NCBI RefSeq assembly: GCF_003584125.1
Contig: NZ_QXFL01000001.1
Coordinates: 310,001 to 374,000, forward strand
DNA from: Aurantiacibacter zhengii
GTDB lineage: Bacteria > Pseudomonadota > Alphaproteobacteria > Sphingomonadales > Sphingomonadaceae
Direction: 5' to 3'
Length of the DNA stretch: 64,000 nucleotides
Part shown: positions 17,213 to 25,329 of the stretch, in pieces
Layout: every line of letters starts with the position of its first letter
Numbering within the stretch: position 1 is the stretch's first letter
Made by a program: the position numbers and the translations under genes
Notes under the pieces: generated by a model
Seen by the model: the letters and a program-made list of their open reading frames with translations, nothing else
What the model was told of the DNA's origin: nothing
Databases searched by the model: none

Positions 17213-18031
17213 CTATTTCAGCGCCGCGGCAATCTGCTTGTGCAGACGGGAATGCATCTGGTCGTTTCCGGCAATCACCTGCTTGTCGCAGATCGGCAAC
17301 GAACGGCCCCGATAGTCGGAGACAAAGCCGCCCGCCTCGCGCACCAGCAGACAGCCCGCAGCGGTGTCCCAGGGCGAAAGGTCGCTTTCCCAGAAACCGT
17401 CGTAGCGGCCGGCTGCCACCCATGCGAGATCGAGCGCGGCGGAACCGAAGCGACGGATGCCCGCCACCTTGGGGCCGACGGCGCCGAAAATGCGGGCCCA
17501 TTCGGCAAAGTCACCGTGCCCCTGGTACGGCGTTCCCGTGGCAATAAGCGCCTCGTCCAGATGGCGACGCCCCGACACGCGCAGGCGCCCGTCGTGCAGC
17601 CATGCGCCGCGAGTTTTTTCAGCCCAGAAAGTTTCGTCGGTGATCGGTTGGTAAATCACAGCGGCGGTCACATCGCCCCAGTCGTCACTGCCCAGCTTGC
17701 GTTCCTGAACGGCGATGCTGACGGCGAAATGCGGGATGCCATGCAGGAAATTGCTGGTGCCATCCAGCGGATCGATGATGAAACGCGGCTGACCGTCTTC
17801 CGCTTCGATTTCGCCACCTTCTTCCAGCAGGAATCCCCAACCGGGACGCGCCACCTTCAGTTCGTCCCACAGGATGCGTTCCGCCGCCTGGTCTGCCTTG
17901 GATACAAAATCCGAAGGTCCCTTGCGGCTGACCTGCAAATGCTCGACTTCACCGAAATCGCGGCGCAACCGGCCACCCGCCTTGCGGGCAGCCTTTTCCA
18001 TCACACGGATTAGACCCGAAATTGCAGCCAT
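17213..18031 (-). CDS. suhB: Inositol monophosphatase family protein
   Basis: This 272-residue Mg2+-dependent phosphatase has the full IMPase signature. Metal ligands lie in GFLLEEGGE and in IDPLDGTSNFLHG (about residues 86-98), and the C-terminal site is LSPWDTAAGCLL. The family hydrolyses inositol-1-phosphate or related sugar phosphates; SuhB also assists rRNA transcription in E. coli, which is not established here. Start ATG 18031 is 6 bases after the efp stop, so efp and this gene form an operon. An alternative assignment is histidinol-phosphatase or CysQ-like, but the length and motifs fit SuhB better. Confidence 0.88.
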   Translation of the reverse strand: MAAISGLIRVMEKAARKAGGRLRRDFGEVEHLQVSRKGPSDFVSKADQAAERILWDELKVARPGWGFLLEEGGEIEAEDGQPRFIIDPLDGTSNFLHGIPHFAVSIAVQERKLGSDDWGDVTAAVIYQPITDETFWAEKTRGAWLHDGRLRVSGRRHLDEALIATGTPYQGHGDFAEWARIFGAVGPKVAGIRRFGSAALDLAWVAAGRYDGFWESDLSPWDTAAGCLLVREAGGFVSDYRGRSLPICDKQVIAGNDQMHSRLHKQIAAALK

Positions 18032-18037
18032 GGCGGA

Positions 18038-18601
18038 TCAGCCCGCCTTTCCGACGTAAGCCTGTTCGTACACATCGACGATGATGCGCGTGCCGCTTCC
18101 GATGTGCGGCGGCACCATGATGCGCACGCCGTTATCCAGGATAGCGGGCTTGTAGCTCGAAGATGCGGTCTGCCCCTTCACCACGGCATCAGCCTCGACA
18201 ATCTCGGCTTCGATCTGGCTCGGCAGCTGAACGCTGATCGGGCGTTCTTCCCACAGTTCCAGCGATACCTGCATGCCGTCCTGCAGGAAGGGGCGGGCAT
18301 CGCCCAGCAGGTCGCTTGGCAGATTGATCTGTTCGTAGGTATCGGTGTCCATGAACACCAGCATGTCGCCATCTTCGTACAGGAACTGGTAGTCCTTCGT
18401 ATCGAGGCGGACCTTTTCCACCGTGTCGGCGCTGCGGAAGCGGACGTTGGTCTTGCGGCCATCGATCAGGTTCTTCATCTCGACCTGCATGTAGGCACCG
18501 CCCTTGCCCGGCTGGGTGTGCTGAATCTTGGCAACTTTCCAGATGCCGCCTTCATATTCGATGATATTGCCGGGACGGATGTCCACGCCGCTGATTTTCA
18601 T
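18038..18601 (-). CDS. efp: Elongation factor P
   Basis: EF-P relieves ribosomes stalled at polyproline stretches. The 187-residue protein starts [19 protein letters not shown] and contains the three beta-barrel domains. The tip of domain I reads [14 protein letters not shown], so the modifiable position is Lys, compatible with lysylation by EpmA, although epmA is not in this window. The C-terminus [27 protein letters not shown] matches the family. Start ATG 18601 is set by homology; an in-frame extension upstream is not plausible. It is the first gene of a two-gene operon with the IMPase gene. Confidence 0.96.
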   Translation of the reverse strand: MKISGVDIRPGNIIEYEGGIWKVAKIQHTQPGKGGAYMQVEMKNLIDGRKTNVRFRSADTVEKVRLDTKDYQFLYEDGDMLVFMDTDTYEQINLPSDLLGDARPFLQDGMQVSLELWEERPISVQLPSQIEAEIVEADAVVKGQTASSSYKPAILDNGVRIMVPPHIGSGTRIIVDVYEQAYVGKAG

Positions 18602-18727
18602 GATCGCTTGCCTTGCGTTTTTCAGGAGTTGGCGCCCACTACCCGAGGGCAGGCGCGGCGGCAAGCCAAGACAGGTCTTGGTCAGATGTTCATGACGGGC
18701 TCAGCCTGCGGTGCTATGGGCGATCGC

Positions 18728-19078
18728 ATGAACAGGTTCTCACTTTATGCAGCTCTGATCGTCGGCGCCATTTCTGCGCCTGCGCTGTCGCAAGGCCAGA
18801 TCGGCACCGTCGAACGTGGCGCCTATATCTGCGAACTGCCGGGCGATGCTGCCGGCGCAGTCGGGGTAGAGCAACCGGAGGAAAGCTTCGTTATCGAAAG
18901 CGCCTCGCGCTACTCCTCGCCTCAAGGGAGTGGCACCTACCTGCGCCGGGACAATCAGATCATCATGACTAGCGGCCCGCGCAATGGCACCGCCTACCAG
19001 ATGATTGCGCGCGGTTTTCTTCGCAAGATCGTAGACGGTCAGCCCGGCCGCCTGCGCTGCGTACGGCAGGGAGAGTAG
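18728..19078 (+). CDS. Hypothetical secreted protein
   Basis: The 116-residue protein begins with a signal peptide (MNRFSLYAALIVGAISAPALSQ, probable cleavage after about residue 21). A small domain follows with two Cys residues, in GAYICELPGD and RLRCVRQGE, that could form a disulfide, and with the segments SGTYLRRDNQIIMTSGPRNG and GFLRKIVDG. It resembles short sphingomonad exported proteins of unknown role, and no named family is claimed. ATG 18728 was chosen because it begins the signal peptide; an in-frame ATG 18691 would add 12 residues. It is divergent from efp and converges with the M23 peptidase gene 6 bases away. Confidence 0.65.
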   Translation: MNRFSLYAALIVGAISAPALSQGQIGTVERGAYICELPGDAAGAVGVEQPEESFVIESASRYSSPQGSGTYLRRDNQIIMTSGPRNGTAYQMIARGFLRKIVDGQPGRLRCVRQGE

Positions 19079-19084
19079 GCGACT

Positions 19085-19771
19085 CTAGCGCCGCTGCCCA
19101 ACCAGCAGCGGATAGGGATTGACCGAAGCCGCCGGCTCCCACCATTCCGCGTCCGGCGTGGTGCGCATCACCTCGAAATGCAGATGCGGTGCTTCGCGCT
19201 CGGCATTCCCGCTCGATCCGACAGTACCCAGCCGTTGCCCGCGGCGCACTTGCTGTCCTTCGTTCAGGCCAGGCGCGTAGTCCTCGAGATGCGCGTAGTA
19301 ATAAATCGTCTCGCGATTTTCCGACCGGACATAGACAGTGTTGCCCCCTGCATCGGAGCGGAACAGGCGTTCTATGGTGCCGGGCGCCGAAGCCCTGACC
19401 GATGTGCCTGCAGGGGCAGCAATATCGATGCCTTGGTGCAGCCGCGTACCTCCGCCCCGTTCGTCGGAATAGTTGTCGATCAGGTCCACTGCAGAAACGT
19501 TTATGACCGGTATCATCAGGTTCGCCATTTCGCTCTCGGGCGGAGTCGACGCGGACAGGCCACCCGCCGCCTCCTCCTCCTGGCCGTTGTCCGAAGGTGC
19601 AGACGTTGGAGAAGAGTCGGGCGTCGGCGTCTGCTTCGCAGCAATTTCCTGCTCGATCTCGGCTGTTTCCGCTCGGTCGAGCACGAAGGCGCCGGCCACG
19701 ATCCAGCCTGCCGAAACTAGCGTGGCCGTAACGGCTGCGACCTGGAGTTTTTCTACGAATGGTGAAGCCAT
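19085..19771 (-). CDS. M23 family peptidoglycan metallopeptidase (LytM domain)
   Basis: This 228-residue periplasmic protein has an N-terminal membrane anchor (about 8-31). A Pro/Ser/Glu-rich linker (40-85) follows, and then a LytM/M23 domain (about 95-220). Zinc and catalytic motifs are visible as LHQGIDIAAPAGT (HxxxD) and HLHFEVM (HxH). It would cleave peptidoglycan cross-links or act as an amidase activator, depending on residues not resolvable by eye. Start ATG 19771 precedes the anchor. It sits between the convergent 18728 gene and ydcF upstream on the same strand (54-base gap). Confidence 0.88.
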   Translation of the reverse strand: MASPFVEKLQVAAVTATLVSAGWIVAGAFVLDRAETAEIEQEIAAKQTPTPDSSPTSAPSDNGQEEEAAGGLSASTPPESEMANLMIPVINVSAVDLIDNYSDERGGGTRLHQGIDIAAPAGTSVRASAPGTIERLFRSDAGGNTVYVRSENRETIYYYAHLEDYAPGLNEGQQVRRGQRLGTVGSSGNAEREAPHLHFEVMRTTPDAEWWEPAASVNPYPLLVGQRR

Positions 19772-19825
19772 GGTGGGGGAATATACCTCAAGCTGCCTGC
19801 TGAGCCAAAGCCGGCGGTGTAATGA

Positions 19826-20398
19826 CTATTCGCCGAACAGCCAGAAATGATGGATGAAATAGATCTCGCGCAGAAGAAAGGGCAGCTGCGTCTGGAACGA
19901 TCGGTAGCGCGAAGTGGGTGTCGCACTGGGATGCGCCTCGATCCCCAGGGCTTCCGCCATCTCCATGGCGCGCCGCATATGCAGCGGGTCAGAAACGATC
20001 AGCGCGGTCTCCAGCCCCTCGTCCCGCATCAAAAGCTGCGCTTCGACCAGGTTGTGCATCGTGGAAGCGGATTCGGCTTCGGTCAGGATGGCGTTTGCCG
20101 GAACGCCCTTTTCCAGCGCAACGGAACGCGCGGCGGCGCTTTCGGCAATCGTGGCGCCCTCGCCTTGCGCACCGGTGAAGATCAACCGTTCCACCCGACC
20201 AGTTCTGAGAAGGTCGATGCCATGGTCGATACGCTCGCGAAAGACCGGCGAGGGAGTGTCCCCCTCTACGCCTGCTCCAAGCACAATGGCCGCATCGGCT
20301 CGCGCGCCCGGCTCTTCGTCAGGGCCGACAGCGATCCAGAAACCGACCGCGCCCAGCCAGCCCAGGATTGCTGGAATGATCGCGCGGCGCAGCTTCAA
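19826..20398 (-). CDS. YdcF family (DUF218) protein
   Basis: The predicted protein of 190 residues begins LKLRRAIIPAILGWLGAVGFW, a single N-terminal membrane helix. A DUF218 domain follows with ADAAIVLGAGVEGDTPSPVFRERI, IFTGAQGEGATIAESAAA, ESASTMHNLVEA and SDPLHMRRAMEMAEALG, typical of ElyC/SanA/YdcF proteins. Some act in envelope polysaccharide or lipid-carrier metabolism; a substrate is not assigned. The start is taken as TTG 20398, which overlaps the thiE stop as TTGA. Longer in-frame starts would lie deep inside thiE. This would be translational coupling with a rare start codon. Confidence 0.8.
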   Translation of the reverse strand: MKLRRAIIPAILGWLGAVGFWIAVGPDEEPGARADAAIVLGAGVEGDTPSPVFRERIDHGIDLLRTGRVERLIFTGAQGEGATIAESAAARSVALEKGVPANAILTEAESASTMHNLVEAQLLMRDEGLETALIVSDPLHMRRAMEMAEALGIEAHPSATPTSRYRSFQTQLPFLLREIYFIHHFWLFGE

Positions 20399-21021
20399 TC
20401 CATTGCCCTTGCGAAAGCTTTCACGGCAGCGACTTCGTCCCCGCCCCATACGGCGTGCGAAACCGCCAGGAAGTCTGCCCCGGCCTTTACCAGCGGTGCA
20501 CAATTGTCAGGCGTGATCCCGCCGATGGCGACGCAGGGGATTTCGAACAATCCGCTCCACCACTCCAGCAGGTCGGTTTCCGGACGATGTTCGCTCGCCT
20601 TGGTCTCGCTGGAGAAAAAAGCACCGAACGCGACATAGTCGGCGCCGCCCTCGCCCGCTTCCATCGCCAGATGACGGCTGGCGTGGCAAGTTATTCCGAT
20701 CTGCATGTCGCGGCCCAGTTCCTCGCGCGCTTCGCGAAGGTCGCCATCGGACTGGCCAAGGTGCACTCCGTCCGCCTTCAGGCGTTTGGCAAGGGGGACG
20801 GAATCGTTGACGATGAACCCGACCTCGCGCGCTGCGCAGATTTCCTGCAACGGCGCGGCCAGGCGTGCCGCCTCGTGCTGGTCAAGGTCCTTCACGCGGA
20901 ACTGGAACGCCGTTGCCAGCCCCTCCCCGGCGGACAGCGCACGGTCCAACCGTTCGGGGAAGTTCCCGCCGACATCGAGGGGAGAAATCAGGTACAGCTG
21001 ACAAGTGGGGGCCTGGGTCAT
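20395..21021 (-). CDS. thiE: Thiamine phosphate synthase
   Basis: ThiE joins HMP-pyrophosphate and the thiazole phosphate to make thiamine monophosphate. The 208-residue TIM-barrel protein has FQFRVKDLD, AAREVGFIVNDSVPLAKRL, GVHLGQSDGDLREAR and VAIGGITPDNCAPLVKAGADFLAVSHAVW, matching the pyrophosphate- and phosphate-binding loops. Residues around IGITCHASRHLAMEA replace the usual GxSxH motif with a close variant, so specificity should be regarded as probable. Start ATG 21021. No TPP riboswitch could be fitted into the 78 bases that separate it from the divergent 21100 gene. The ydcF gene is coupled downstream. Confidence 0.85.
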   Translation of the reverse strand: MTQAPTCQLYLISPLDVGGNFPERLDRALSAGEGLATAFQFRVKDLDQHEAARLAAPLQEICAAREVGFIVNDSVPLAKRLKADGVHLGQSDGDLREAREELGRDMQIGITCHASRHLAMEAGEGGADYVAFGAFFSSETKASEHRPETDLLEWWSGLFEIPCVAIGGITPDNCAPLVKAGADFLAVSHAVWGGDEVAAVKAFARAMD

Positions 21022-21099
21022 GAAAACGCTCGTATCCTCTGCATGGCGGTTCGTCGATGTTCACGTTTGCGACAGCCCCCTAAAGCGTAGCTGGCGGCC

Positions 21100-21513
21100 A
21101 TGAAAACACATTCCCTCCTGCGAGTCGCCTGCTTCGCGCTGGCCGCCTTCCCGATAGCAGCGTGCACCACGATTCCCGATGCGCCGATCGTGTCCAACGG
21201 TCCCGCAGCGCCTGCCGGAACCTCGGTGGGAATCGGCAAGCCGGTATGGACCGGAAGGATCGTCGCCACGCCGATGGAGGTGCACGAAGACAGCCGCTGC
21301 CCCGCCAACGCGCAATGTGTCTGGGTCGGCCAGGTGGTTGTTCTGACCCGGATCGATGGCGCGGGCTGGCGCGAGAGCGTGTATCTCAAACCCGGAGAAC
21401 CGCACGCCACGCACGGCACCACCCTCACCCTCGCCAGCGTCTCGCCGGAGCGGATGACCGGTGAGGACATCCGCTCCGCCGACTATCGCTTCACCTACGT
21501 GGGCGGCGAATAG
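21100..21513 (+). CDS. Hypothetical lipoprotein
   Basis: The 137-residue protein starts with a lipoprotein signal: a basic N-terminus, a hydrophobic core and the lipobox PIAAC at residues 18-22 (Cys 22 would be lipidated). The mature part has two Cys residues in SRCPANAQCVWVGQV and a strand-rich segment up to RFTYVGGE. The CPxNAxCVWxG pattern recurs in small sphingomonad outer-membrane lipoproteins of unknown function. Start ATG 21100. It converges with fda, with a single base between the stop codons, which leaves no room for a separate terminator. Confidence 0.7.
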   Translation: MKTHSLLRVACFALAAFPIAACTTIPDAPIVSNGPAAPAGTSVGIGKPVWTGRIVATPMEVHEDSRCPANAQCVWVGQVVVLTRIDGAGWRESVYLKPGEPHATHGTTLTLASVSPERMTGEDIRSADYRFTYVGGE

Positions 21514-21514
21514 A

Positions 21515-22402
21515 TCAGGCGACAGAGGCCGCGCAGATCGAATCGATCGCCTTGCCCAGCGTAGCGTCGAATTCATCGTCGCTCTGCTGCGCCCGCAGGT
21601 CCTGCAGCAGGCCGCGGCTGAAGCTGGCGATCATGCCGTTGTTCTTCTCCAGTTCGGCGCAGGCTTCCTCGGTCGAATACCCACCCGACAGCGCGACCAC
21701 GGCCAGCACCTTGGGATGGTCGATAAGGTCCCGGTAAAGGTTCGCAGTCTTCGGGATCGACAGTTTCAGCATCACCTGGCGGTCGTCGGGCAGGGTCTCG
21801 AGGTGCTTGAGGATCTCTGACTTGAGAATTTCCTCGCCCTCTGCACGGTCGTCGGCAGTGATGTCGTATTCCGGTTCCAGGATCGGCATCAGGCCTGCGT
21901 CGATCACCCGGTTACCCACCTCGAACTGCTGCGCGACAATGGCGGCGATGCCTTCGGCGTTGGCCGACTTGATGAGCGAGCGCTCCTTGGTTCCGAACAT
22001 GCCCTGGGCGACGGATTTTTCGAGCAGCGGATCGAGCTTGGTCAGCGGCTTCATCAGCTGGACGCCGTTTTCCTCGTCCGCCAGGCCCTGGTCGATCTTG
22101 ATGAAGGGCACCACGCCGCGTTCCTTCAACGCTTCGGCGGTAGGCTTGCCGTCGACTTCGCCATCCATGGTCTTCTCGAACAGGATCGCGCCGATGACCT
22201 TGCCATTGGCAAAGCTGGGCGAGGTGATCACGCGGCTGCGCATTTCGTGGATCCGGGCGAACATCTCATCGTCGCCGCTCCATTCGTCTTCACCGACGCC
22301 GTAGCCGGCCAGCGCCTTTGGCGTCGAGCCGCCGGACTGGTCCAGCGCGGCGATAAAGCCCTGGCCTGCGGCGATCTTGTCGGTCATTTCCCTGGTGTTC
22401 AT
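21515..22402 (-). CDS. fda: Class I fructose-bisphosphate aldolase
   Basis: This Schiff-base aldolase splits fructose 1,6-bisphosphate to DHAP and GAP in glycolysis/gluconeogenesis. The 295-residue protein has GFIAALDQSGGSTPKALAGYG near the N-terminus, KVIGAILFEKTMD, PFIKIDQGLADEENG, EPEYDI and VMLKLSIPKTANLY (likely region of the catalytic Lys). It ends with GGYSTEEACAELEKNNGMIASFSRGL, which binds phosphate. Length and motifs match bacterial class I FBA rather than the metal-dependent class II. Start ATG 22402 follows GAGGAG with good spacing. A TGAAACAC-N12-GTGTTTCA palindrome lies 72-99 bases upstream. Other glycolytic genes (tkt-gap-pgk) lie 2-6 kb away but in a separate unit. Confidence 0.93.
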   Translation of the reverse strand: MNTREMTDKIAAGQGFIAALDQSGGSTPKALAGYGVGEDEWSGDDEMFARIHEMRSRVITSPSFANGKVIGAILFEKTMDGEVDGKPTAEALKERGVVPFIKIDQGLADEENGVQLMKPLTKLDPLLEKSVAQGMFGTKERSLIKSANAEGIAAIVAQQFEVGNRVIDAGLMPILEPEYDITADDRAEGEEILKSEILKHLETLPDDRQVMLKLSIPKTANLYRDLIDHPKVLAVVALSGGYSTEEACAELEKNNGMIASFSRGLLQDLRAQQSDDEFDATLGKAIDSICAASVA

Positions 22403-22473
22403 GCGGAAGCTCCTCAGTTCCGGATTGGACTTGGCGGAGGCTCTATGCTGCGCTTTGTACTAAGGCAAGTTGA

Positions 22474-22501
22474 TGAAACACATGTTGGTCACCGTGTTTC
22501 A
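22474..22501. promoter_or_regulatory. 28-bp operator-like palindrome between fda and the flavodoxin-like gene
   Basis: TGAAACAC (22474-22481) and GTGTTTCA (22494-22501) are perfect 8-bp inverted arms around a 12-base centre. They lie in the 218-base divergent region, 72 bases from the fda start and 120 from the 22621 start. The size and symmetry suit a dimeric repressor. No regulator gene is adjacent. Confidence 0.5.
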
Positions 22502-22620
22502 ACCATCGCCCCGCCAGCATGGAACGCGCGCCGTAGGAGAGCCTTTTTGTAACGCCAGTATACGGAACGGCTGAGCGTGCCGGGCTTTGCCATGGGGTAG
22601 CACGAAGAAAAGGACAGGCC

Positions 22621-23379
22621 ATGGCACTCAGCACCAGGCAGCAGGAAATCTGCGACACTTGCGAAACCGATTTCTCCGATCTCAAGGCGGTGATTTTCAA
22701 CGCCACGCTGAAACCGCCCGAACAGGATTCGCACACCGACACCCTGCTGGACGTGGTGGAGGAGATTTTCACCAGCCAGTCCGTTGCGGTAAAGCGCCAC
22801 CGCCTGTCCGCCTACCGGCTCGCCCCGGGCGTATACCCCGACATGACCGAGCACGGATGGCCGCATGACGACTGGCCCAAGTTGTCACCGGATGTGTTCG
22901 ATGCCGATATCGTCATTCTCGGCACGCCGATCTGGCTGGGGGAAAAGTCCTCCATCGCCCAGTCCTTCATCGAAAAGCTCTACGCCCATTCGGGCGAAAC
23001 CAACGAGCAAGGCCAGTATGCCTTTTACGGCAAGGTGGGCGGCTGCGTGGTGACGGGCAACGAGGACGGCATAAAGCACGTGGGCAGCGGAGTGCTGTAC
23101 GCGTTGCAGCACGTCGGCTTCACGATCCCTCCGCAAGCCGATTGCGGCTGGATCGGGGAAGCGGGACCCGGCCCATCCTATGGTGACGAGCAGGACGATG
23201 GCAGTCGCGCGGGGTTCGACAACGAATTCACCCAGCGCAACACCACTTTCATGGCCTTCAACCTGCTGCACGCTGCGCGCATGCTGAAGGACAACGGTGG
23301 CTACCCTGCCTGCGGCAATGTGAAGGACGACTTGGGCGACGGGAACAAGCCCGGCTGGCCCAACCCGGAACATCGCTGA
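22621..23379 (+). CDS. Flavodoxin-like/NAD(P)H-dependent FMN reductase family protein
   Basis: This 252-residue cytosolic protein has a flavodoxin-like fold. It carries an N-terminal strand KAVIFNATLKPPEQDSHTD followed by a binding loop, ADIVILGTPIWLGEKSSIAQSFIEKL (the usual FMN-contact helix) and FYGKVGGCVVTGNEDGIKHVG. It is longer than typical FMN reductases because of a C-terminal tail rich in Asp, Asn and Gly. The N-terminus contains ICDTCETDFSDL with two Cys residues, which is atypical and may be structural. Substrate unknown. Start ATG 22621 follows AAGGA. It converges with TIGR02466, 12 bases away. Confidence 0.8.
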   Translation: MALSTRQQEICDTCETDFSDLKAVIFNATLKPPEQDSHTDTLLDVVEEIFTSQSVAVKRHRLSAYRLAPGVYPDMTEHGWPHDDWPKLSPDVFDADIVILGTPIWLGEKSSIAQSFIEKLYAHSGETNEQGQYAFYGKVGGCVVTGNEDGIKHVGSGVLYALQHVGFTIPPQADCGWIGEAGPGPSYGDEQDDGSRAGFDNEFTQRNTTFMAFNLLHAARMLKDNGGYPACGNVKDDLGDGNKPGWPNPEHR

Positions 23380-23391
23380 GCGCGGCGGGGA

Positions 23392-24033
23392 TTACCTGTT
23401 TGGCTTGAGCGCAGCCGTCAGGTTGATGGCGACGGAGATGCGGGTTCCCTCCCCGCGATACATGCACACCGCGTGTGGTAGCCAGCTTGGGAACATCACC
23501 ACCATACCCGTCCTCGGGCGGATGGTGATTTCGCATGGCTGCGGCTTCCTATCTGCCCCCAGCAGGCGCAGGTCGGGCACGGCCATCTGCGGCGTGGGTG
23601 CGCGCGGGTCGAGCAGTTGCAGTTCACCGCCAAGTTCGGGATCGTCGCTGCCGTCATAGCCATCGTCGACATAGGCGACGACCGACCAGTAACTGCCCGG
23701 ATGGGTGTGGTACTGGTTGGCGCTGCCCTTGCCGTTCACATTGGCCCACAGTTCGGGAATCCAGCCAAAGCGGCTGTCGTCGGGTGACTTTGCATCCAAC
23801 GTGGCCGTATCGGCCAGGGTCATTGCCTTGTAAACCAGCGCCTTGGCCGCCTCTCCGCCCCATTCCAGCATCCTGGTGTTGGAATGCCATCCGCCCAGAT
23901 TGGAGATTTCCAGCCCCTTGGGATCACGCGCCATCTCCGCCTCGATCGCCTCGCGCAGCATGGCAATCCCGGCCTCGCTTTGCAGCGTATCGACCACGAA
24001 GGGTGTGGTGAAGAGATGATGCGCCTGCCCCAT
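23392..24033 (-). CDS. TIGR02466 family protein (putative 2OG-Fe(II) oxygenase)
   Basis: The 213-residue protein has a cupin-like double-stranded beta-helix core. The pattern NQYHTHPGSYWSVVAYVD near residue 107 could supply one iron ligand set (HTH). A distal LPHAVCMYRGEGTRISVAINL near residue 183 holds the second His and a 2-oxoglutarate-binding Arg. That fits the TIGR02466 family, a putative dioxygenase of unknown substrate. Start ATG 24033. A GTTC-N7-GTTC sequence at 24097-24111 lies 64 bases upstream, between this gene and pgk; it matches the LexA consensus but could be chance. Oxygenase activity is inferred from the motifs only. Confidence 0.8.
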   Translation of the reverse strand: MGQAHHLFTTPFVVDTLQSEAGIAMLREAIEAEMARDPKGLEISNLGGWHSNTRMLEWGGEAAKALVYKAMTLADTATLDAKSPDDSRFGWIPELWANVNGKGSANQYHTHPGSYWSVVAYVDDGYDGSDDPELGGELQLLDPRAPTPQMAVPDLRLLGADRKPQPCEITIRPRTGMVVMFPSWLPHAVCMYRGEGTRISVAINLTAALKPNR

Positions 24034-24116
24034 GACCCGCTGATGATAGTGCGAGTACAGGAGAAGTCGATATACCTATGCGCCTCTTCGTTTACGGTTC
24101 GGCACGGGTTCGAGGG

Positions 24117-25319
24117 TTAGGCAGACAGCGCCGCGACGCCGGGCAATTCCTTGCCCTCCATCCATTCGAGGAAAGCACCGCCCGCGGTCGAGACATAGGT
24201 GACGTCGTCGGTCACGCCCGCATGGGCCAGCGCGGCGACTGTGTCACCCCCGCCCGCGACCGAAGTGAGCGAGCCGTCCTGCGTCAGCGCAGCGGCGGTC
24301 TTGGCGAGAGCCACGGTCGCCTCGTCGAACGGCGGCGTTTCGAACGCGCCGAGCGGGCCGTTCCACACCAGCGTCGCGCAGGTTTTCAGCACGTCGCCCA
24401 GCGCCTCTGTCGCCTGCGGGCCGATGTCGAGGATCATCTCGTCTGCGGCCACCTCGTGCACGTTGCAGGTGCGCAGGGACGGCGGATTGGCGGCGAATTC
24501 CTTCGCCACCACCACGTCGTACGGCAGGTGGATCGTGCAGCCCGCCTCGTCCGCTGCATCCATGATGGCGCGGGCGGTATCGGTCAGGTCGTGCTCGCAC
24601 AGGCTCTTGCCCACGTCCACGCCATTGGCGGCGAGGAAGGTGTTGGCCATGCCCCCGCCGATGATCAGGTGCTGTACGCGGCGGCTGAGGTTTTCCAGCA
24701 CCGCCAGCTTGGTGGAAACCTTGGCCCCGCCGACCACAGCGGCGACGGGCGGCGTGGGGTTGCCCAATGCGGCATCCAGCGCCTTCAGTTCCTTCTCCAT
24801 CGCGCGCCCGGCGTAGGACGGCAGCAGGTGTGCAAGGCCTTCCGTGGTCGCATGGGCGCGGTGCGCGGCGGAGAAAGCATCGTTGACGTAGAAGTCGCCG
24901 TTGGCGGCGATGCTCTTTGCAAAACTCGTGTCGTTCGCTTCCTCACCCGGCCAGAACCGGGTGTTTTCCAGCAGGCCGATGTCGCCCGCGTTCAGAATAC
25001 CGACGGACTGTTCCACAACCGGCCCGGCGACCTCCGGAATGAACATCACTTCCTTGTCGATCACCCGCTCCAGTTCGCCCACGATCTCGCTCAGGCTCAT
25101 GGTGGAGTGGCGTTCGCCCTTGGGCCGCCCATAGTGCGCCAGCAGCAGCACCTTCGCACCGCGCTGGCTGAGTTCGAGGATCGTCGGGGCGACTGCGCGG
25201 GCACGCGTCAGGTCGGTGGCGCGGCCTTCCTTCATCGGCAGGTTCAGGTCCACGCGCACGAGCGCGCGCTGGCCGGAAAGATCGTCAGGAAGGTCGTCGA
25301 GGGTCTTGAAATTACTCAC
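24117..25319 (-). CDS. pgk: Phosphoglycerate kinase
   Basis: PGK interconverts 1,3-bisphosphoglycerate and 3-phosphoglycerate with ADP/ATP. The 400-residue protein has the N-domain RALVRVDLNLPMKEG and VLLLAHYGRPKGERHSTMSL (the substrate-binding basic patch). The hinge is AVVGGAKVSTKLAVLENLSRRV and the nucleotide domain has LVWNGPLGAFETPPFD and SVAGGGDTVAAL. Start is GTG 25319 (MSNFKTLDD), preceded by GGAG eight bases away. The gene is the last of tkt-gap-pgk on the minus strand but is separated from gap by 113 bases holding a large REP-like hairpin, which may weaken co-transcription. Confidence 0.96.
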   Translation of the reverse strand: MSNFKTLDDLPDDLSGQRALVRVDLNLPMKEGRATDLTRARAVAPTILELSQRGAKVLLLAHYGRPKGERHSTMSLSEIVGELERVIDKEVMFIPEVAGPVVEQSVGILNAGDIGLLENTRFWPGEEANDTSFAKSIAANGDFYVNDAFSAAHRAHATTEGLAHLLPSYAGRAMEKELKALDAALGNPTPPVAAVVGGAKVSTKLAVLENLSRRVQHLIIGGGMANTFLAANGVDVGKSLCEHDLTDTARAIMDAADEAGCTIHLPYDVVVAKEFAANPPSLRTCNVHEVAADEMILDIGPQATEALGDVLKTCATLVWNGPLGAFETPPFDEATVALAKTAAALTQDGSLTSVAGGGDTVAALAHAGVTDDVTYVSTAGGAFLEWMEGKELPGVAALSA

Positions 25320-25329
25320 AAATATTACT

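Noticed and set aside
20943-21099. TPP riboswitch upstream of thiE.
   Set aside because: The intergenic region is only 78 bases and no ACTGAGA or related conserved stem could be found.
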